From contig NZ_CP139003.1 of the NCBI RefSeq assembly GCF_044597725.1, positions 3,286,001 to 3,350,000 of the forward strand: a DNA stretch of 64,000 nucleotides, written 5' to 3'. This stretch comes from Bermanella sp044597725. GTDB lineage: Bacteria > Pseudomonadota > Gammaproteobacteria > Pseudomonadales > Oceanobacteraceae. The position numbers and the translations under genes are program-made. The notes below the pieces were generated by a model that searched no databases, was not told the DNA's origin, and saw only the letters and a program-made list of their open reading frames with translations. Positions 1 through 8,682 of the stretch are shown here, piece by piece. The stretch's first letter is position 1. The number at the start of each line of letters is the position of its first letter.

Positions 1-61
1 TACTTGCCAAAACAACAATATAAGTCCAAAATCAACAAAATTTCGTTGATAATGAAACAAT

Positions 62-1246
62 ATGATCAAAAATATCGTCTTCAGTAACTTTCATAGTTTT
101 GCCAGTGAGACTCTGATTGATTTTGCACTAGGGCAAAAACCGACCCCATCAGGTTTCGACATCACTACAGAGCAAGGCCGCTTCAATAAAGCCATTGCCA
201 TCGTGGGTGCCAACGGTTCGGGAAAAACACAACTCCTAAAGCCATTGGCTTTTTTAAGCTGGTTCGTTAGGGATTCATTCTTAAAAATGGATCCAGAACA
301 CGATATTCCTTGCGCTCCACACAGACTGCAGGAGTCACAAAGCACTAAATTCGAGTTAGAATTCGCCATGGATAGCGTCGATTACCGCTATCAACTGGAA
401 ATTACAGCAAAAGAGGTCATCTTCGAAGGTCTGTTTGAAAAAACCAGTAGCCAGTACAGTTACTTGTTTAAGCGAGAAAAAACAGAATCAGGTTATACCT
501 TTAAGCAAAAAGGCTTCCCTCTTCCCAAGGCTCAAGCTGAGAGAATTAGAGGCAATGCTTCGATCATAGCAGCGGCTCATAACTACGATATTGCAGAAGC
601 TAGAGCTTTTGTGGAGTTTTTTCATCGTGTTACTACCAATGTCCATAGTGGTGGGCGCAAGCACTTTCAGCATGGAGATATGCTACAAACCGCTGCTCGC
701 CTACAAAAACACCCTGAATTACGCGAACGACTAAGCCAAGCAATGTGCCAATTTGATCTTGGGTTATCTGAGGTAGAAATCAGAGAAATCACTGGTAGGG
801 ATGAAAATGGCAGAGAAGAAACCCTGTACCTACCATTTGGCAAGCATACTACCGACGAAGGAGAGTGTTTTGAGTTGGCGTTTTTTGAGGAATCCAGTGG
901 AACACAATCCGCCTTTGTATTACTTGAGCCCATACTAGAAACACTTGATAAAGGTGGCATCGCCATCATTGATGAGCTGGATAACGACTTACACCCTCAC
1001 CTTATTCCTCATATACTGGAATGGTTTGAATACGAGCATACAAATCCTCAACAAGCACAACTGATCTTTACGTGCCACACACCAGAAGTATTAAACCTGT
1101 TGCAAAAACATCAAGTTTATTTAGTAGAAAAACACAACCAAGAGAGTGAAGCATGGCGCTTAGATGACATGGCAGGTCTTCGTGCCGATGATAATCTATA
1201 CGCAAAATACATGGCAGGCGCACTGGGTGCGACGCCTGAGTTGTAA
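62..1246 (+). CDS. AAA family ATPase (AAA_21/RloA-like), candidate defence component
   Basis: A 394-aa ATPase of the ABC/SMC-like AAA class found in OLD, Rlo and Abi systems. Visible motifs are Walker A GANGSGKT at about residues 49-56, an ABC-type signature ESSGTQS at about 277-283, Walker B ending in Asp304-Glu305 (IIDELDND) and a switch histidine in TCHTPE at about 339. No membrane segment or nuclease domain is seen in this protein; the nuclease-like partner is the next gene, 5 nt downstream, so the two are very likely co-transcribed and act together. In families of this design (RloA/RloB, AbiLi/AbiLii, and more distantly PARIS and Gabija) the ATPase senses or scaffolds and the TOPRIM subunit acts on nucleic acid; that role here is inference. 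No convincing Shine-Dalgarno precedes the ATG. It could also be a housekeeping ATPase of unknown role. Confidence 0.85.
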   Translation: MIKNIVFSNFHSFASETLIDFALGQKPTPSGFDITTEQGRFNKAIAIVGANGSGKTQLLKPLAFLSWFVRDSFLKMDPEHDIPCAPHRLQESQSTKFELEFAMDSVDYRYQLEITAKEVIFEGLFEKTSSQYSYLFKREKTESGYTFKQKGFPLPKAQAERIRGNASIIAAAHNYDIAEARAFVEFFHRVTTNVHSGGRKHFQHGDMLQTAARLQKHPELRERLSQAMCQFDLGLSEVEIREITGRDENGREETLYLPFGKHTTDEGECFELAFFEESSGTQSAFVLLEPILETLDKGGIAIIDELDNDLHPHLIPHILEWFEYEHTNPQQAQLIFTCHTPEVLNLLQKHQVYLVEKHNQESEAWRLDDMAGLRADDNLYAKYMAGALGATPEL

Positions 1247-1251
1247 CGCTT

Positions 1252-1788
1252 ATGGCAAAGAGAAAACACGTAAGAAACAAGCCCAGACACATCGCCAAAA
1301 CAACCCTATTGGTAGTAGGTGAAGGCCCTGACGATCAAGCTTTTATTAAGCACATGAATCAACAATTCAAAGTTGAGGGAACAAACATCAGACCAACCAT
1401 CATGAAGGAATCGGGTGGTTCTCCCGGCAACATAATCGCCAATACCACCCGCAAGTATCGTGATAGTGACTACGACAAGCGCTATATCGTATTAGATAGC
1501 GATATTCCCATTGATACCAGTAGCCGAAAGCTAGCGCAGAAAAAAGGCTATGAGATCATTCTATGGTCACCAATATGCTTGGAGGGAGCATTACTAGAAA
1601 CATTAAATGAAATCGTTCACCCTTCTGAAACCAGCCAACAATTAAAACGACGTCTCCATCCAATGCTATGGACGCACCACACAGAAATAAAAGCCTACTC
1701 AAAGCTTTTTCCAAAAGCTGTACTTGAGGTAAGTAGAAATAAGTCTATCCAAACTGTGCGATCGGTATTAACCGATACAAAGCTCTAA
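1252..1788 (+). CDS. RloB-like TOPRIM-domain protein, partner of the ATPase
   Basis: A 178-aa protein with a TOPRIM-like fold signature: an early strand followed by an acidic residue in VVGEGPDDQAFI (about residues 21-32) and a later D-x-D in VLDSDIP (about 82-88), the metal-binding pattern of RloB, OLD and topoisomerase/primase domains. The N terminus is very basic (KRKHVRNKPRH). RloB-family proteins are about this size and are encoded directly after an AAA ATPase, as here. The short spacing implies a two-gene operon. Seen: motifs and linkage. Known: RloAB/AbiL pairs occur with restriction or phage-resistance loci. Inferred: nuclease activity and an anti-phage role. No third gene of such a system is visible, but the left flank is outside the window. 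Confidence 0.75.
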   Translation: MAKRKHVRNKPRHIAKTTLLVVGEGPDDQAFIKHMNQQFKVEGTNIRPTIMKESGGSPGNIIANTTRKYRDSDYDKRYIVLDSDIPIDTSSRKLAQKKGYEIILWSPICLEGALLETLNEIVHPSETSQQLKRRLHPMLWTHHTEIKAYSKLFPKAVLEVSRNKSIQTVRSVLTDTKL

Positions 1789-1917
1789 CCACACAAATTA
1801 AAAGAAGATCATTGAGACGCGCCATAATTACAAATAACAATATCGATAATAAATTACTACAAGCGTTGCTTATACTTTAAACGTGTATTAGAGATCACCA
1901 CTCAAGGAGATAAAAAT

Positions 1918-2493
1918 TTGAATGTTTTTTTAAAGCTTTGCGTACTTAGTGTGAACTTGTTAATCGTTACATCGGCAAATGCACTATCACTGGTAACAGG
2001 AGCCACTTGTAATGAGCAGGCATCGCTTACTGTATCTGAATTGTCCTTTCAATTCCCCAAAGACAAGGTAAAGCACATAAATATTTTAAATGCAGGTAGC
2101 GCTTCTGCGGTGCTTACATTCGATAATGATTGGATGCCTTTACTGCACATTATCACCACAGACGAAACCAAGGTATCTGGCGGTATCAATGAACGTGGGG
2201 GTTTCGAGAAGCTAGGTGTAACTAATATTACAGACCTGTATAAAAAGGCCAAAACCGAGGAATCTTCAACTGAATATTTCTCGAAAGTGAAAAAAGCGTT
2301 AGCGCTAACTAACCCTAACGACATTCATATTTCACCATTTGATAACGGTAATACTATTGTTCACGAAAACGCCTATGAAAATGGCGCCGATGCGGTTTAT
2401 ATTATTCGTGACAATGACCATCGAATTCTGATGCTGGTGGCCGATATGGATGAGCAGCAGCTGAAAAAAATATTGGGACATGTTTGCTTGTGA
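1918..2493 (+). CDS. Secreted/periplasmic protein of unknown function
   Basis: A 191-aa protein that I do not recognise. The start is a TTG with a good Shine-Dalgarno (AAGGAG at 1904-1909, 8 nt upstream); the ATG 4 nt further on is out of frame, so TTG is the likely start. The N terminus is a classic signal peptide (hydrophobic core at about 5-18, cleavage after A-N-A near residue 22). The mature protein has one Cys near its start (GATCNEQ) and one at the very end (GHVCL), which could form a disulphide. The rest is a mixed alpha/beta sequence with no known motif. It lies 130 bases after the ATPase/TOPRIM pair and probably has its own promoter. Confidence 0.75.
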   Translation: MNVFLKLCVLSVNLLIVTSANALSLVTGATCNEQASLTVSELSFQFPKDKVKHINILNAGSASAVLTFDNDWMPLLHIITTDETKVSGGINERGGFEKLGVTNITDLYKKAKTEESSTEYFSKVKKALALTNPNDIHISPFDNGNTIVHENAYENGADAVYIIRDNDHRILMLVADMDEQQLKKILGHVCL

Positions 2494-2527
2494 GCTAATC
2501 AATTTAATCTAAATGCGGTGAGGGGCA

Positions 2528-2689
2528 ATGACAGATCGAGATCAGCAAGAGTGTACACAGTATACTTTCTCCCAATTCATTCGTTATGCTTCCTCTGCGG
2601 AGAAGAAAAAGCTATATAAGCGGGTACTCAAACAAGTTTCTATCTATCAACAGGACGTGATTGATAGGGCCCACAAGCAAAACCTGTGA
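2528..2689 (+). CDS. Small 53-aa hypothetical protein
   Basis: A short open frame beginning ATG at 2528, with AGGGG 3 nt upstream as a possible ribosome binding site, and ending TGA at 2687-2689. The product is acidic at its N terminus (MTDRDQQE), then has an aromatic patch (YTFSQFIRYA) followed by a strongly basic amphipathic stretch (AEKKKLYKRVLKQ), as expected of a small helical cytoplasmic protein. It sits in the gap between the secreted protein gene and mutS and follows the former by 34 bases, so it may be co-transcribed with it. Function unknown. Support is only an open frame, a plausible ribosome binding site and protein-like composition. Confidence 0.5.
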   Translation: MTDRDQQECTQYTFSQFIRYASSAEKKKLYKRVLKQVSIYQQDVIDRAHKQNL

Positions 2690-2809
2690 TCAGTCCCTAA
2701 TGCTTTAACAATCCAGCACTCAAAGTCCTGTCAACCCTACCTTAACCCTTATATTTCTCGTACAATTGCCCCTTATTTTTCCCTTACTCCAACCAACAAG
2801 AGCAGTACT

Positions 2810-5461
2810 ATGGCCGTTGAAACTGCCCCTACTAGTCAATCTGTAAAGCCCAAGCAGGCTGAGTCTGCCCATACTCCTATGATGCAGCAGTATTTAGCGA
2901 TTAAGGCAGAGCATCCTCAGCAGTTGGTGTTTTATCGCATGGGGGACTTTTATGAGCTGTTTTACGATGATGCAAAAAATGCGGCTCGTTTGTTGGATAT
3001 TACCCTAACGGCTAGGGGGAAAAGCGGTGGTGCGCCTATTCCTATGGCGGGCATTCCGTACCATGCCGCTGAGGGTTATATCGCCAAACTCGTGAAGATG
3101 GGCGAATCGGTGGCCATTGCCGAACAAATTGGCGACCCAGCCACTAGTAAGGGGCCGGTGGAACGTAAGGTGGTGCGGGTTATCACGCCGGGCACGCTTA
3201 CCGATGAAAGCTTTTTGGATGAACGTCGCGATAACTTGTTAGTGGCCATTAATAGTTACACCGATGGCCGTACTCAAAAGCAAGTACATGGTATTGCCAC
3301 GCTAGATATTAGCAGCGGCCGCTTCAGTGTGATGGAAGTTCAATCTATAGAGGCTTTGCAAGGTGAACTCGAACGTTTACGCCCTGCCGAACTACTTTAC
3401 AGCGAAGACCAAAATTATGGTGCAGGCATTACCGACCGTAAAGGTGCTCAGGCATTACCGCCCTGGGAATTTGAATACGAAACGGGCTTTCGCTTATTAA
3501 CCGAGCAATTCCAAACCAAAGATTTACATGGCTTTGGCTGCCAGCACTTAAAGCAAGCTATTGGTGCCGCCGGTAGCCTTGTGCATTATGCCAAAGAAAC
3601 CCAGCGCACGAACTTGCCGCATATTCGTACCTTGCTACTCGAGCAAGCCGACGATGCCATTATTATGGATGCGGCCACGCGTAAAAATTTAGAAATTGAT
3701 GTGAATTTGAATGGCGATACCGATTTCACCTTAGCGTGGGTGTTGGACCGTACCGCAACAGCCATGGGCAGTCGTTTACTGCGTCGTTGGTTGAACCGCC
3801 CACTACGCCATTTATCTGTGTTGCAGACCCGCCAGCAGGCAATTGCTGCCATGATCGAAACCCATGGGTACGAAGATATTCACAGCGTGCTTAAGCAAGT
3901 GGGTGACATTGAACGAATTTTGAGCCGGGTTGCCTTACGCAGTGCCCGCCCTCGGGATTTGGCCCGTTTACGAGATGCCTTGGCGGTTTTGCCGCAATTA
4001 CAAAATGCCATGAGCGTGGTCGAGGCGGAACCTATCGAGCAGCTTAGTACACGTATTAGCACCTACCCCGACACTGTGGATACGCTAACACAAGCAGTTG
4101 TGGAAAACCCGCCCGTGGTGATTCGCGACGGTGGTGTTATTGCCGAAGGATACGACGCGGAACTAGACGAATTACGCGGCATTAGTGAAAACGCCGGGCA
4201 ATTCCTTATTGATATTGAAACCCGCGAGCGTGCTCGTACTGGAATTAGTACGTTAAAAGTGGGCTACAACCGAGTGCATGGTTATTACATCGAGATAAGT
4301 AAAGGCCAAGCAGCGGATGCGCCCACCGAATATATTCGCCGCCAGACTCTGAAAAACGCCGAGCGTTTTATTACCCCAGAATTAAAAGAGTTTGAAGACA
4401 AGGCCCTGTCGAGTAAGAGCCGAGCGCTATCTCGCGAAAAAGCCTTATACGAAACCCTTGTAGAATCACTGGCTGAGCAATTAGCTCAGCTACAAGATAC
4501 GGCTGCGGCTATTAGCGAACTGGATGTTTTAGCTAATTTGGCCGAGCGCGCGGTCACCCAGCGTTATGTGTGCCCCGAACTGCAAGAATCAGGCGGCATT
4601 GATATTACACAAGGGCGTCACCCTGTAGTGGAAGCCGTAATTGAAGACCCGTTTGTGGCCAACGATATTCGCTTTGATGAGCAACGCAAAATGTTAGTCA
4701 TTACTGGCCCTAACATGGGTGGTAAATCGACTTATATGCGCCAAGCTGCGCACATTGCTCTTTTGGCTCATATTGGCAGTTACGTTCCCGCCGATAGTGC
4801 CAAGATGGGCGTTATAGACCGAATATTTACCCGCATGGGCTCAAGCGATGATGTGGCCGGTGGGCGTTCTACGTTTATGGTAGAGATGACCGAAACCGCC
4901 AATATTTTACACCATGCCACTGAGCACAGTTTGGTATTAATGGATGAAGTAGGCCGAGGCACCAGTACATTTGATGGTTTATCGTTAGCTTGGGCCAGTG
5001 CTGAATACTTAGCCAAACATACACAAGCCTATACATTATTCGCTACGCACTATTTCGAAATGACACAGCTAGTGGAAAACAGCCCCAATGTGGCTAATGT
5101 GCATTTAACCGCCACCGAGCATAATGATCACATTGTATTTTTACACCATGTTGAAGAAGGCCCAGCGAGCCAAAGTTATGGCTTACAAGTAGCCAAGCTT
5201 GCAGGGGTACCGTTGGAGGTTATTCAGCAAGCAAAACAAAAGCTAACCATGCTGGAAACATCCAATATTGATAGCCACTCTATCAAAGAGAGCAGTTTAT
5301 CCACGGCGCATCAGGCATCAGCGGTTTTACAAGGGGATATGTTTGCCGCGCCTGCCGAACCCAGTGAAGTTGAGCTAACCTTAGGTGAGCTTGAGCCTGA
5401 CGATTTAAGCCCAAGGCAAGCTTTGGCGCTACTCTATGAGTTAAAGCAAAAACTCAAGTAG
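2810..5461 (+). CDS. mutS: DNA mismatch repair protein MutS
   Basis: MutS recognises mismatches and small loops and recruits MutL. The 883-aa product has the full bacterial MutS layout: mismatch-binding domain I with the Phe-x-Glu motif F47-Y48-E49 in MGDFYELF, connector, lever and clamp domains, and the C-terminal ATPase with Walker A GPNMGGKST at 633-641 and Walker B LMDEVGRGTSTFDG with D712/E713. A C-terminal tail (ELEPDDLSPRQALALLYELK) matches the conserved tetramerisation segment. The length is slightly above E. coli MutS (853 aa), mainly from a 20-residue N-terminal extension. A hairpin terminator follows the stop, and the ferredoxin gene fdxA is next, an arrangement also found in Pseudomonas-type genomes. 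Confidence 0.98.
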   Translation: MAVETAPTSQSVKPKQAESAHTPMMQQYLAIKAEHPQQLVFYRMGDFYELFYDDAKNAARLLDITLTARGKSGGAPIPMAGIPYHAAEGYIAKLVKMGESVAIAEQIGDPATSKGPVERKVVRVITPGTLTDESFLDERRDNLLVAINSYTDGRTQKQVHGIATLDISSGRFSVMEVQSIEALQGELERLRPAELLYSEDQNYGAGITDRKGAQALPPWEFEYETGFRLLTEQFQTKDLHGFGCQHLKQAIGAAGSLVHYAKETQRTNLPHIRTLLLEQADDAIIMDAATRKNLEIDVNLNGDTDFTLAWVLDRTATAMGSRLLRRWLNRPLRHLSVLQTRQQAIAAMIETHGYEDIHSVLKQVGDIERILSRVALRSARPRDLARLRDALAVLPQLQNAMSVVEAEPIEQLSTRISTYPDTVDTLTQAVVENPPVVIRDGGVIAEGYDAELDELRGISENAGQFLIDIETRERARTGISTLKVGYNRVHGYYIEISKGQAADAPTEYIRRQTLKNAERFITPELKEFEDKALSSKSRALSREKALYETLVESLAEQLAQLQDTAAAISELDVLANLAERAVTQRYVCPELQESGGIDITQGRHPVVEAVIEDPFVANDIRFDEQRKMLVITGPNMGGKSTYMRQAAHIALLAHIGSYVPADSAKMGVIDRIFTRMGSSDDVAGGRSTFMVEMTETANILHHATEHSLVLMDEVGRGTSTFDGLSLAWASAEYLAKHTQAYTLFATHYFEMTQLVENSPNVANVHLTATEHNDHIVFLHHVEEGPASQSYGLQVAKLAGVPLEVIQQAKQKLTMLETSNIDSHSIKESSLSTAHQASAVLQGDMFAAPAEPSEVELTLGELEPDDLSPRQALALLYELKQKLK

Positions 5462-5481
5462 TTATCAGTTTTATAGATAAT

Positions 5482-5521
5482 GCCTATAATTTTAATCGAC
5501 TTTAAAACTATAGGCTTTTTG
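5482..5521 (+). terminator. Rho-independent terminator after mutS
   Basis: Inverted repeat GCCTATA...TATAGGC with an AT-rich inner stem (ATTTTAA against TTTAAAA), then a run of T. It ends mutS transcription before the fdxA promoter. Confidence 0.75.
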
Positions 5522-5549
5522 TGTATAAAGCGTACCACTATGATTAACC

Positions 5550-5578
5550 TTGCTCATAAGTCAGTGCCTGACTAAAAT
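5550..5578 (+). promoter_or_regulatory. Candidate sigma70 promoter of fdxA
   Basis: A -35 element TTGCTC at 5550-5555, a 17-bp spacer and a -10 element TAAAAT at 5573-5578, ending 51 bases before the fdxA start and just after the mutS terminator. Matched by eye only. Confidence 0.5.
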
Positions 5579-5629
5579 GAGCCGCACGATTAGCGAATAA
5601 AAACGCCCTAAGGGCCAGAGAGAGAAAAC

Positions 5630-5953
5630 ATGACATTTGTCGTAACGGAAAACTGCATCAAGTGTAAATACACCGATTGTGTAGAAGTGTGCCCTGTAGA
5701 CTGTTTCTATGAAGGCCCTAACTTTTTGGTCATTCACCCAGATGAATGTATCGATTGCGCTCTTTGCGAACCTGAATGTCCTGCAGAGGCAATATTTAGC
5801 GAAGATGAACTCCCCGCTGGGCAAGAGCAATTTATTGAAATTAATGCCGAACTGGCCGAAGAATGGCCCAACATTACCGAAATGAAAGAAAAACTACCCG
5901 ATGCCGAAAAATGGGATGGGGTTGAAGGTAAGCTTGAGCACCTAGAGCGCTAA
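5630..5953 (+). CDS. fdxA: 7Fe-type ferredoxin FdxA
   Basis: A 107-aa cytoplasmic electron carrier with one [3Fe-4S] and one [4Fe-4S] cluster. Nine cysteines follow the Azotobacter FdI/FdxA pattern: C9, C12, C17, C21 and C25 in the first half (CIKCKYTDCVEVCPVDC) and C40, C43, C46 and C50 in the second (CIDCALCEPEC). The C-terminal half lacks clusters and is acidic and helical, as in the family. The length is normal. A GAGAG ribosome binding site precedes the ATG, and a strong terminator follows the stop, so the gene is probably monocistronic. The neighbouring mutS is a conserved positional partner and does not imply a shared role. Confidence 0.97.
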   Translation: MTFVVTENCIKCKYTDCVEVCPVDCFYEGPNFLVIHPDECIDCALCEPECPAEAIFSEDELPAGQEQFIEINAELAEEWPNITEMKEKLPDAEKWDGVEGKLEHLER

Positions 5954-5970
5954 GTTTCTCTGGAAACCGA

Positions 5971-5997
5971 AAAAAGCAGCCTTGAGCTGCTTTTTTT
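5971..5997 (+). terminator. Rho-independent terminator after fdxA
   Basis: Stem AAAGCAGC / GCTGCTTT around a CTTGA loop, followed by seven T. A textbook intrinsic terminator 18 bases after the fdxA stop. Confidence 0.9.
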
Positions 5998-6094
5998 ATG
6001 GGCCTGTGAAAAATGGCCAAATTGACCCGTTCCAATTTTCATCTATTCAATACACACTGAAACAGCTCAATAATGACAATAATAAGGAGCTGTC

Positions 6095-6742
6095 ATGAAC
6101 CGTTTGACCTTATTGGCTGCCGGTATCGTTGGCGTTGGTGTATTGGCTTTGTGGCACAGCAAACAGCCCGCCACCGTATTACAACCCAATACACCCACCA
6201 CTAACCAATACACAGAACAACCGTTAGGACAAACCCAACAAGTAACCTCCACTAGCGATAAAGCAAAAGATCAACCTCCTGAAAATATCTCCTTTGATTT
6301 GCAAAATCACCCAAAGGTATTGGCATACTTACAAAAAGAACAAGATAAAAAACGCATTCAAGAATATTTTGCCAATCCCACGGGCCATGACCCACAAGCT
6401 ATTTATGCACTTATCGAAAAAATAGAAAACCAAGGACGTGTTGTTGCCTTTGAAGCCCTTAGCATGAAGTTGGCCTGGCTAGAAAAAAATACCACAGAAT
6501 CTGAGTTTAAACAGAAACGGGAGGCATTAGTGGCGGATTATCGTAAAAAAGCTGAAACTGCCCACTCCAACTATAAGCCAGAGAATACACCGGGGTTTAC
6601 CGAATATAAACAAGCTGAAGCAAGTATTATTAAGCAAGTGGCAAACATGCAAAGTTTCCCCGATGGTATGAGTAAGCAAGAATATTTACGTAAACGTTTA
6701 CTTGATGCCCGTATTGCTGCCTACGACCAAAATAAACAATAA
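6095..6742 (+). CDS. Membrane-anchored protein of unknown function
   Basis: A 215-aa protein that I cannot assign. The start has a good AAGGAG site. Residues 5-21 form one hydrophobic segment (TLLAAGIVGVGVLALWH) that could be an N-terminal anchor or an uncleaved signal, followed by a Pro/Gln/Thr-rich linker (about 25-70) typical of periplasmic tethers. The remainder (about 75-215) is charged and strongly helical, with several Lys/Glu-rich segments, as in coiled or helical-bundle periplasmic proteins. The overall shape (anchor, linker, helical domain) loosely recalls lipase foldases, but no diagnostic motif was found and no lipase is adjacent, so I do not propose that function. A shared bidirectional terminator follows. 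Confidence 0.75.
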   Translation: MNRLTLLAAGIVGVGVLALWHSKQPATVLQPNTPTTNQYTEQPLGQTQQVTSTSDKAKDQPPENISFDLQNHPKVLAYLQKEQDKKRIQEYFANPTGHDPQAIYALIEKIENQGRVVAFEALSMKLAWLEKNTTESEFKQKREALVADYRKKAETAHSNYKPENTPGFTEYKQAEASIIKQVANMQSFPDGMSKQEYLRKRLLDARIAAYDQNKQ

Positions 6743-6760
6743 AATTGAAGCCATGAACGA

Positions 6761-6795
6761 AAAAAGCCAAGCAAATTAATTTGCTTGGCTTTTTT
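6761..6795. terminator. Bidirectional terminator between convergent genes
   Basis: Perfect inverted repeat AAGCCAAGCAAA / TTTGCTTGGCTT around TTAA, with A-run on the left and T-run on the right. It serves the plus-strand gene ending at 6742 and the minus-strand gene ending at 6833. Confidence 0.9.
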
Positions 6796-6832
6796 ATGGA
6801 TAATGAAATTAGCGTTGTTTTTTAAACTAAAT

Positions 6833-8269
6833 TTAAAGTAAACCGCCCACTAAGTCATAGAACCAATTACTGTTATTATCGTAATCACTTTGTGGATCGG
6901 TTTCCACTGCACGCAGAGGTGCACCACCATCATGGTCGACCACATTATTTAAGAAATCACGTAATACCAAACCGCGCTCTGCAATCTCACCATACTCTAG
7001 GTCTAAAATAGTTGTACAGTGGCTTTCGTTAAAGTCACGGAACAACGGCATATAATAAGCCCAGTTATGGGTTTCATCCAACAGAGGAATAAGGTTATTG
7101 TGAGTATCACGCTGCCAGAGTTCACGTAGTTTATTTAAACGCGAGTTAGCGTCAGGATCGTTGTAAACATCTTCATGGAAGCGCTCATAACTATATGAAG
7201 AGAAGTTTCCATCGGCCAAGAAATGCGTGAGGCCTAGTCGTGCATCAGGGAATTTATTCGACAACGCGCCATATAGGCTAGCTAAACGATTAGTATCAAA
7301 CCCTGGAGTAATATTACGCAACATGTTAATTGGGTTTTCATCGGCAGGGTCATTAGCATCAAACGTGGTCCAGGTCGATAATACCTCCCGATGTAATGGC
7401 CCAGATGGATAGGTTTGCTTATCGTCAACATCCAGTGGTGCATCATAAAGTGGACCTGAGTCATCTATTAAATAACTGTATGGCGATTCCATATCCGCGG
7501 CGAGTTTTGAATAGTTTAATAACGCACCAATAGACCCTGCGCTACAGCCTGCGGTTAGCATTTGCTTAGGTTTCTTTAAATTGTTTTTCACCCATGAAAC
7601 CACGGCCTGCACATTGCGCAAACCATTATGGTGCCAAACCAAATCTTCGCTCTGCCCAGTTGGGTCTTCGTATACTTCTGTTTTATCACCCACGTAAATA
7701 TCGCCTGTACAATAAGGCACATAAACAAGGTTCCATTCCCCTGTTTTAAATTGGTTGTAAGGGTGGTGTGTATAAATTAAAGGCGATACCGCTGCGGTTC
7801 CAAGATTCGCCGAGTTTTGAAAATCGAGTAAATTAATGTTTTGCACATAGTTATCGGGAATGCCATCTGGATTGCGCGCACCACGAATACCGGTTTGGCC
7901 GCTACAGCTTTCATAATCCCAACAGGCACCACCCCCTTCAAAATAAAAAATAACATTATTACTATCGGGTACACGGTTTACGAAAAACTTATACGGGCTG
8001 CCATTACCGCACATGGCACCTGTACTAGCAGGCACATCGACCTTCTGCCATTCGTCGTAATTACTTAAATCGAAATTATCGTTGAAACCGTCTTGCGGTT
8101 GGCTTAAAGGATACATTCCTTGCGTTTGTTGGCTAGAAACTGGGTTATCAGCACGTTCGGGAGATATTAAATTTCCCAACGTTTTCCAAAACCCATAATC
8201 TCCGGGTTCAGCTTGGGCCACACTGGTTGCTATAAGCAAACTCAGCGCTATGGTTATATTTTTTATCAT
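6833..8269 (-). CDS. Secreted pectinacetylesterase/Notum-family hydrolase
   Basis: A 478-aa exported alpha/beta-hydrolase of the pectinacetylesterase (PAE/Notum) family. An N-terminal signal peptide ends near residue 20 (A-Q-A). Family hallmarks are the oxyanion-hole region FYFEGGGACWDYESC at about 108-122, the nucleophile motif GCSAGS at 241-246 (Ser243), and a following D-D-S-G-P at about 269-273 likely to hold the acid. Several Cys suggest disulphides. Family members remove acyl groups from polysaccharide or lipidated substrates; the actual substrate cannot be read from sequence, and bacterial members are often annotated only by similarity. A CAGGAG site lies 6 nt before the ATG. No other carbohydrate-degradation gene is next to it, so a pectin-specific role is not supported by context. 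Confidence 0.85.
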   Translation of the reverse strand: MIKNITIALSLLIATSVAQAEPGDYGFWKTLGNLISPERADNPVSSQQTQGMYPLSQPQDGFNDNFDLSNYDEWQKVDVPASTGAMCGNGSPYKFFVNRVPDSNNVIFYFEGGGACWDYESCSGQTGIRGARNPDGIPDNYVQNINLLDFQNSANLGTAAVSPLIYTHHPYNQFKTGEWNLVYVPYCTGDIYVGDKTEVYEDPTGQSEDLVWHHNGLRNVQAVVSWVKNNLKKPKQMLTAGCSAGSIGALLNYSKLAADMESPYSYLIDDSGPLYDAPLDVDDKQTYPSGPLHREVLSTWTTFDANDPADENPINMLRNITPGFDTNRLASLYGALSNKFPDARLGLTHFLADGNFSSYSYERFHEDVYNDPDANSRLNKLRELWQRDTHNNLIPLLDETHNWAYYMPLFRDFNESHCTTILDLEYGEIAERGLVLRDFLNNVVDHDGGAPLRAVETDPQSDYDNNSNWFYDLVGGLL

Positions 8270-8682
8270 TGTTCGCTCCTGTGATCGGTAGATTCAAACC
8301 CACCTGCTGATACAAGCACGACAACATCACCAGCTTTTGGGTCACCTTTCACGCTAGAGCGCGATAATAAAGCACACAAGGTAAAATTTGGCCGAATATC
8401 CCAGCCAAAATCGCCAATTTTTGAGCTAAGGCTATTTAGGTCCAATTCATGAGACAGGAATCGCCAAGAGGTAAACTAACATGCATAAAACGAACAAATA
8501 AAAAAGGGCAGAGACTTTAATCTCTACCCTTTTTATTTCACCCTAGGTGTCATCCTGACATTTTGCCGTCCTAGCAATTCCAGTACTTCCTATTCCTTCC
8601 TTAGATACAGCCTCCTGCTGAAATATCCTAGATCATCCTAACCCGTGACTTTAAAAATAGTCGGTAACGGCTTAGGTTCAAG
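8270..8682. other. 413-base intergenic region, no gene seen
   Basis: It holds the ribosome binding site of the pectinacetylesterase-family gene at its left end and an intrinsic terminator at 8501-8535. The rest shows no convincing open frame, repeat or RNA structure; the longest ATG frame there is about 23 codons. Confidence 0.6.
8501..8535 (-). terminator. Rho-independent terminator after the MBL-fold lipoprotein gene
   Basis: Near-perfect hairpin (AAAAAGGGCAGAGA against TCTCTACCCTTTTT, one mismatch) with a T-run in the minus-strand direction, about 150 bases after the stop of the MBL-fold gene. Confidence 0.7.
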
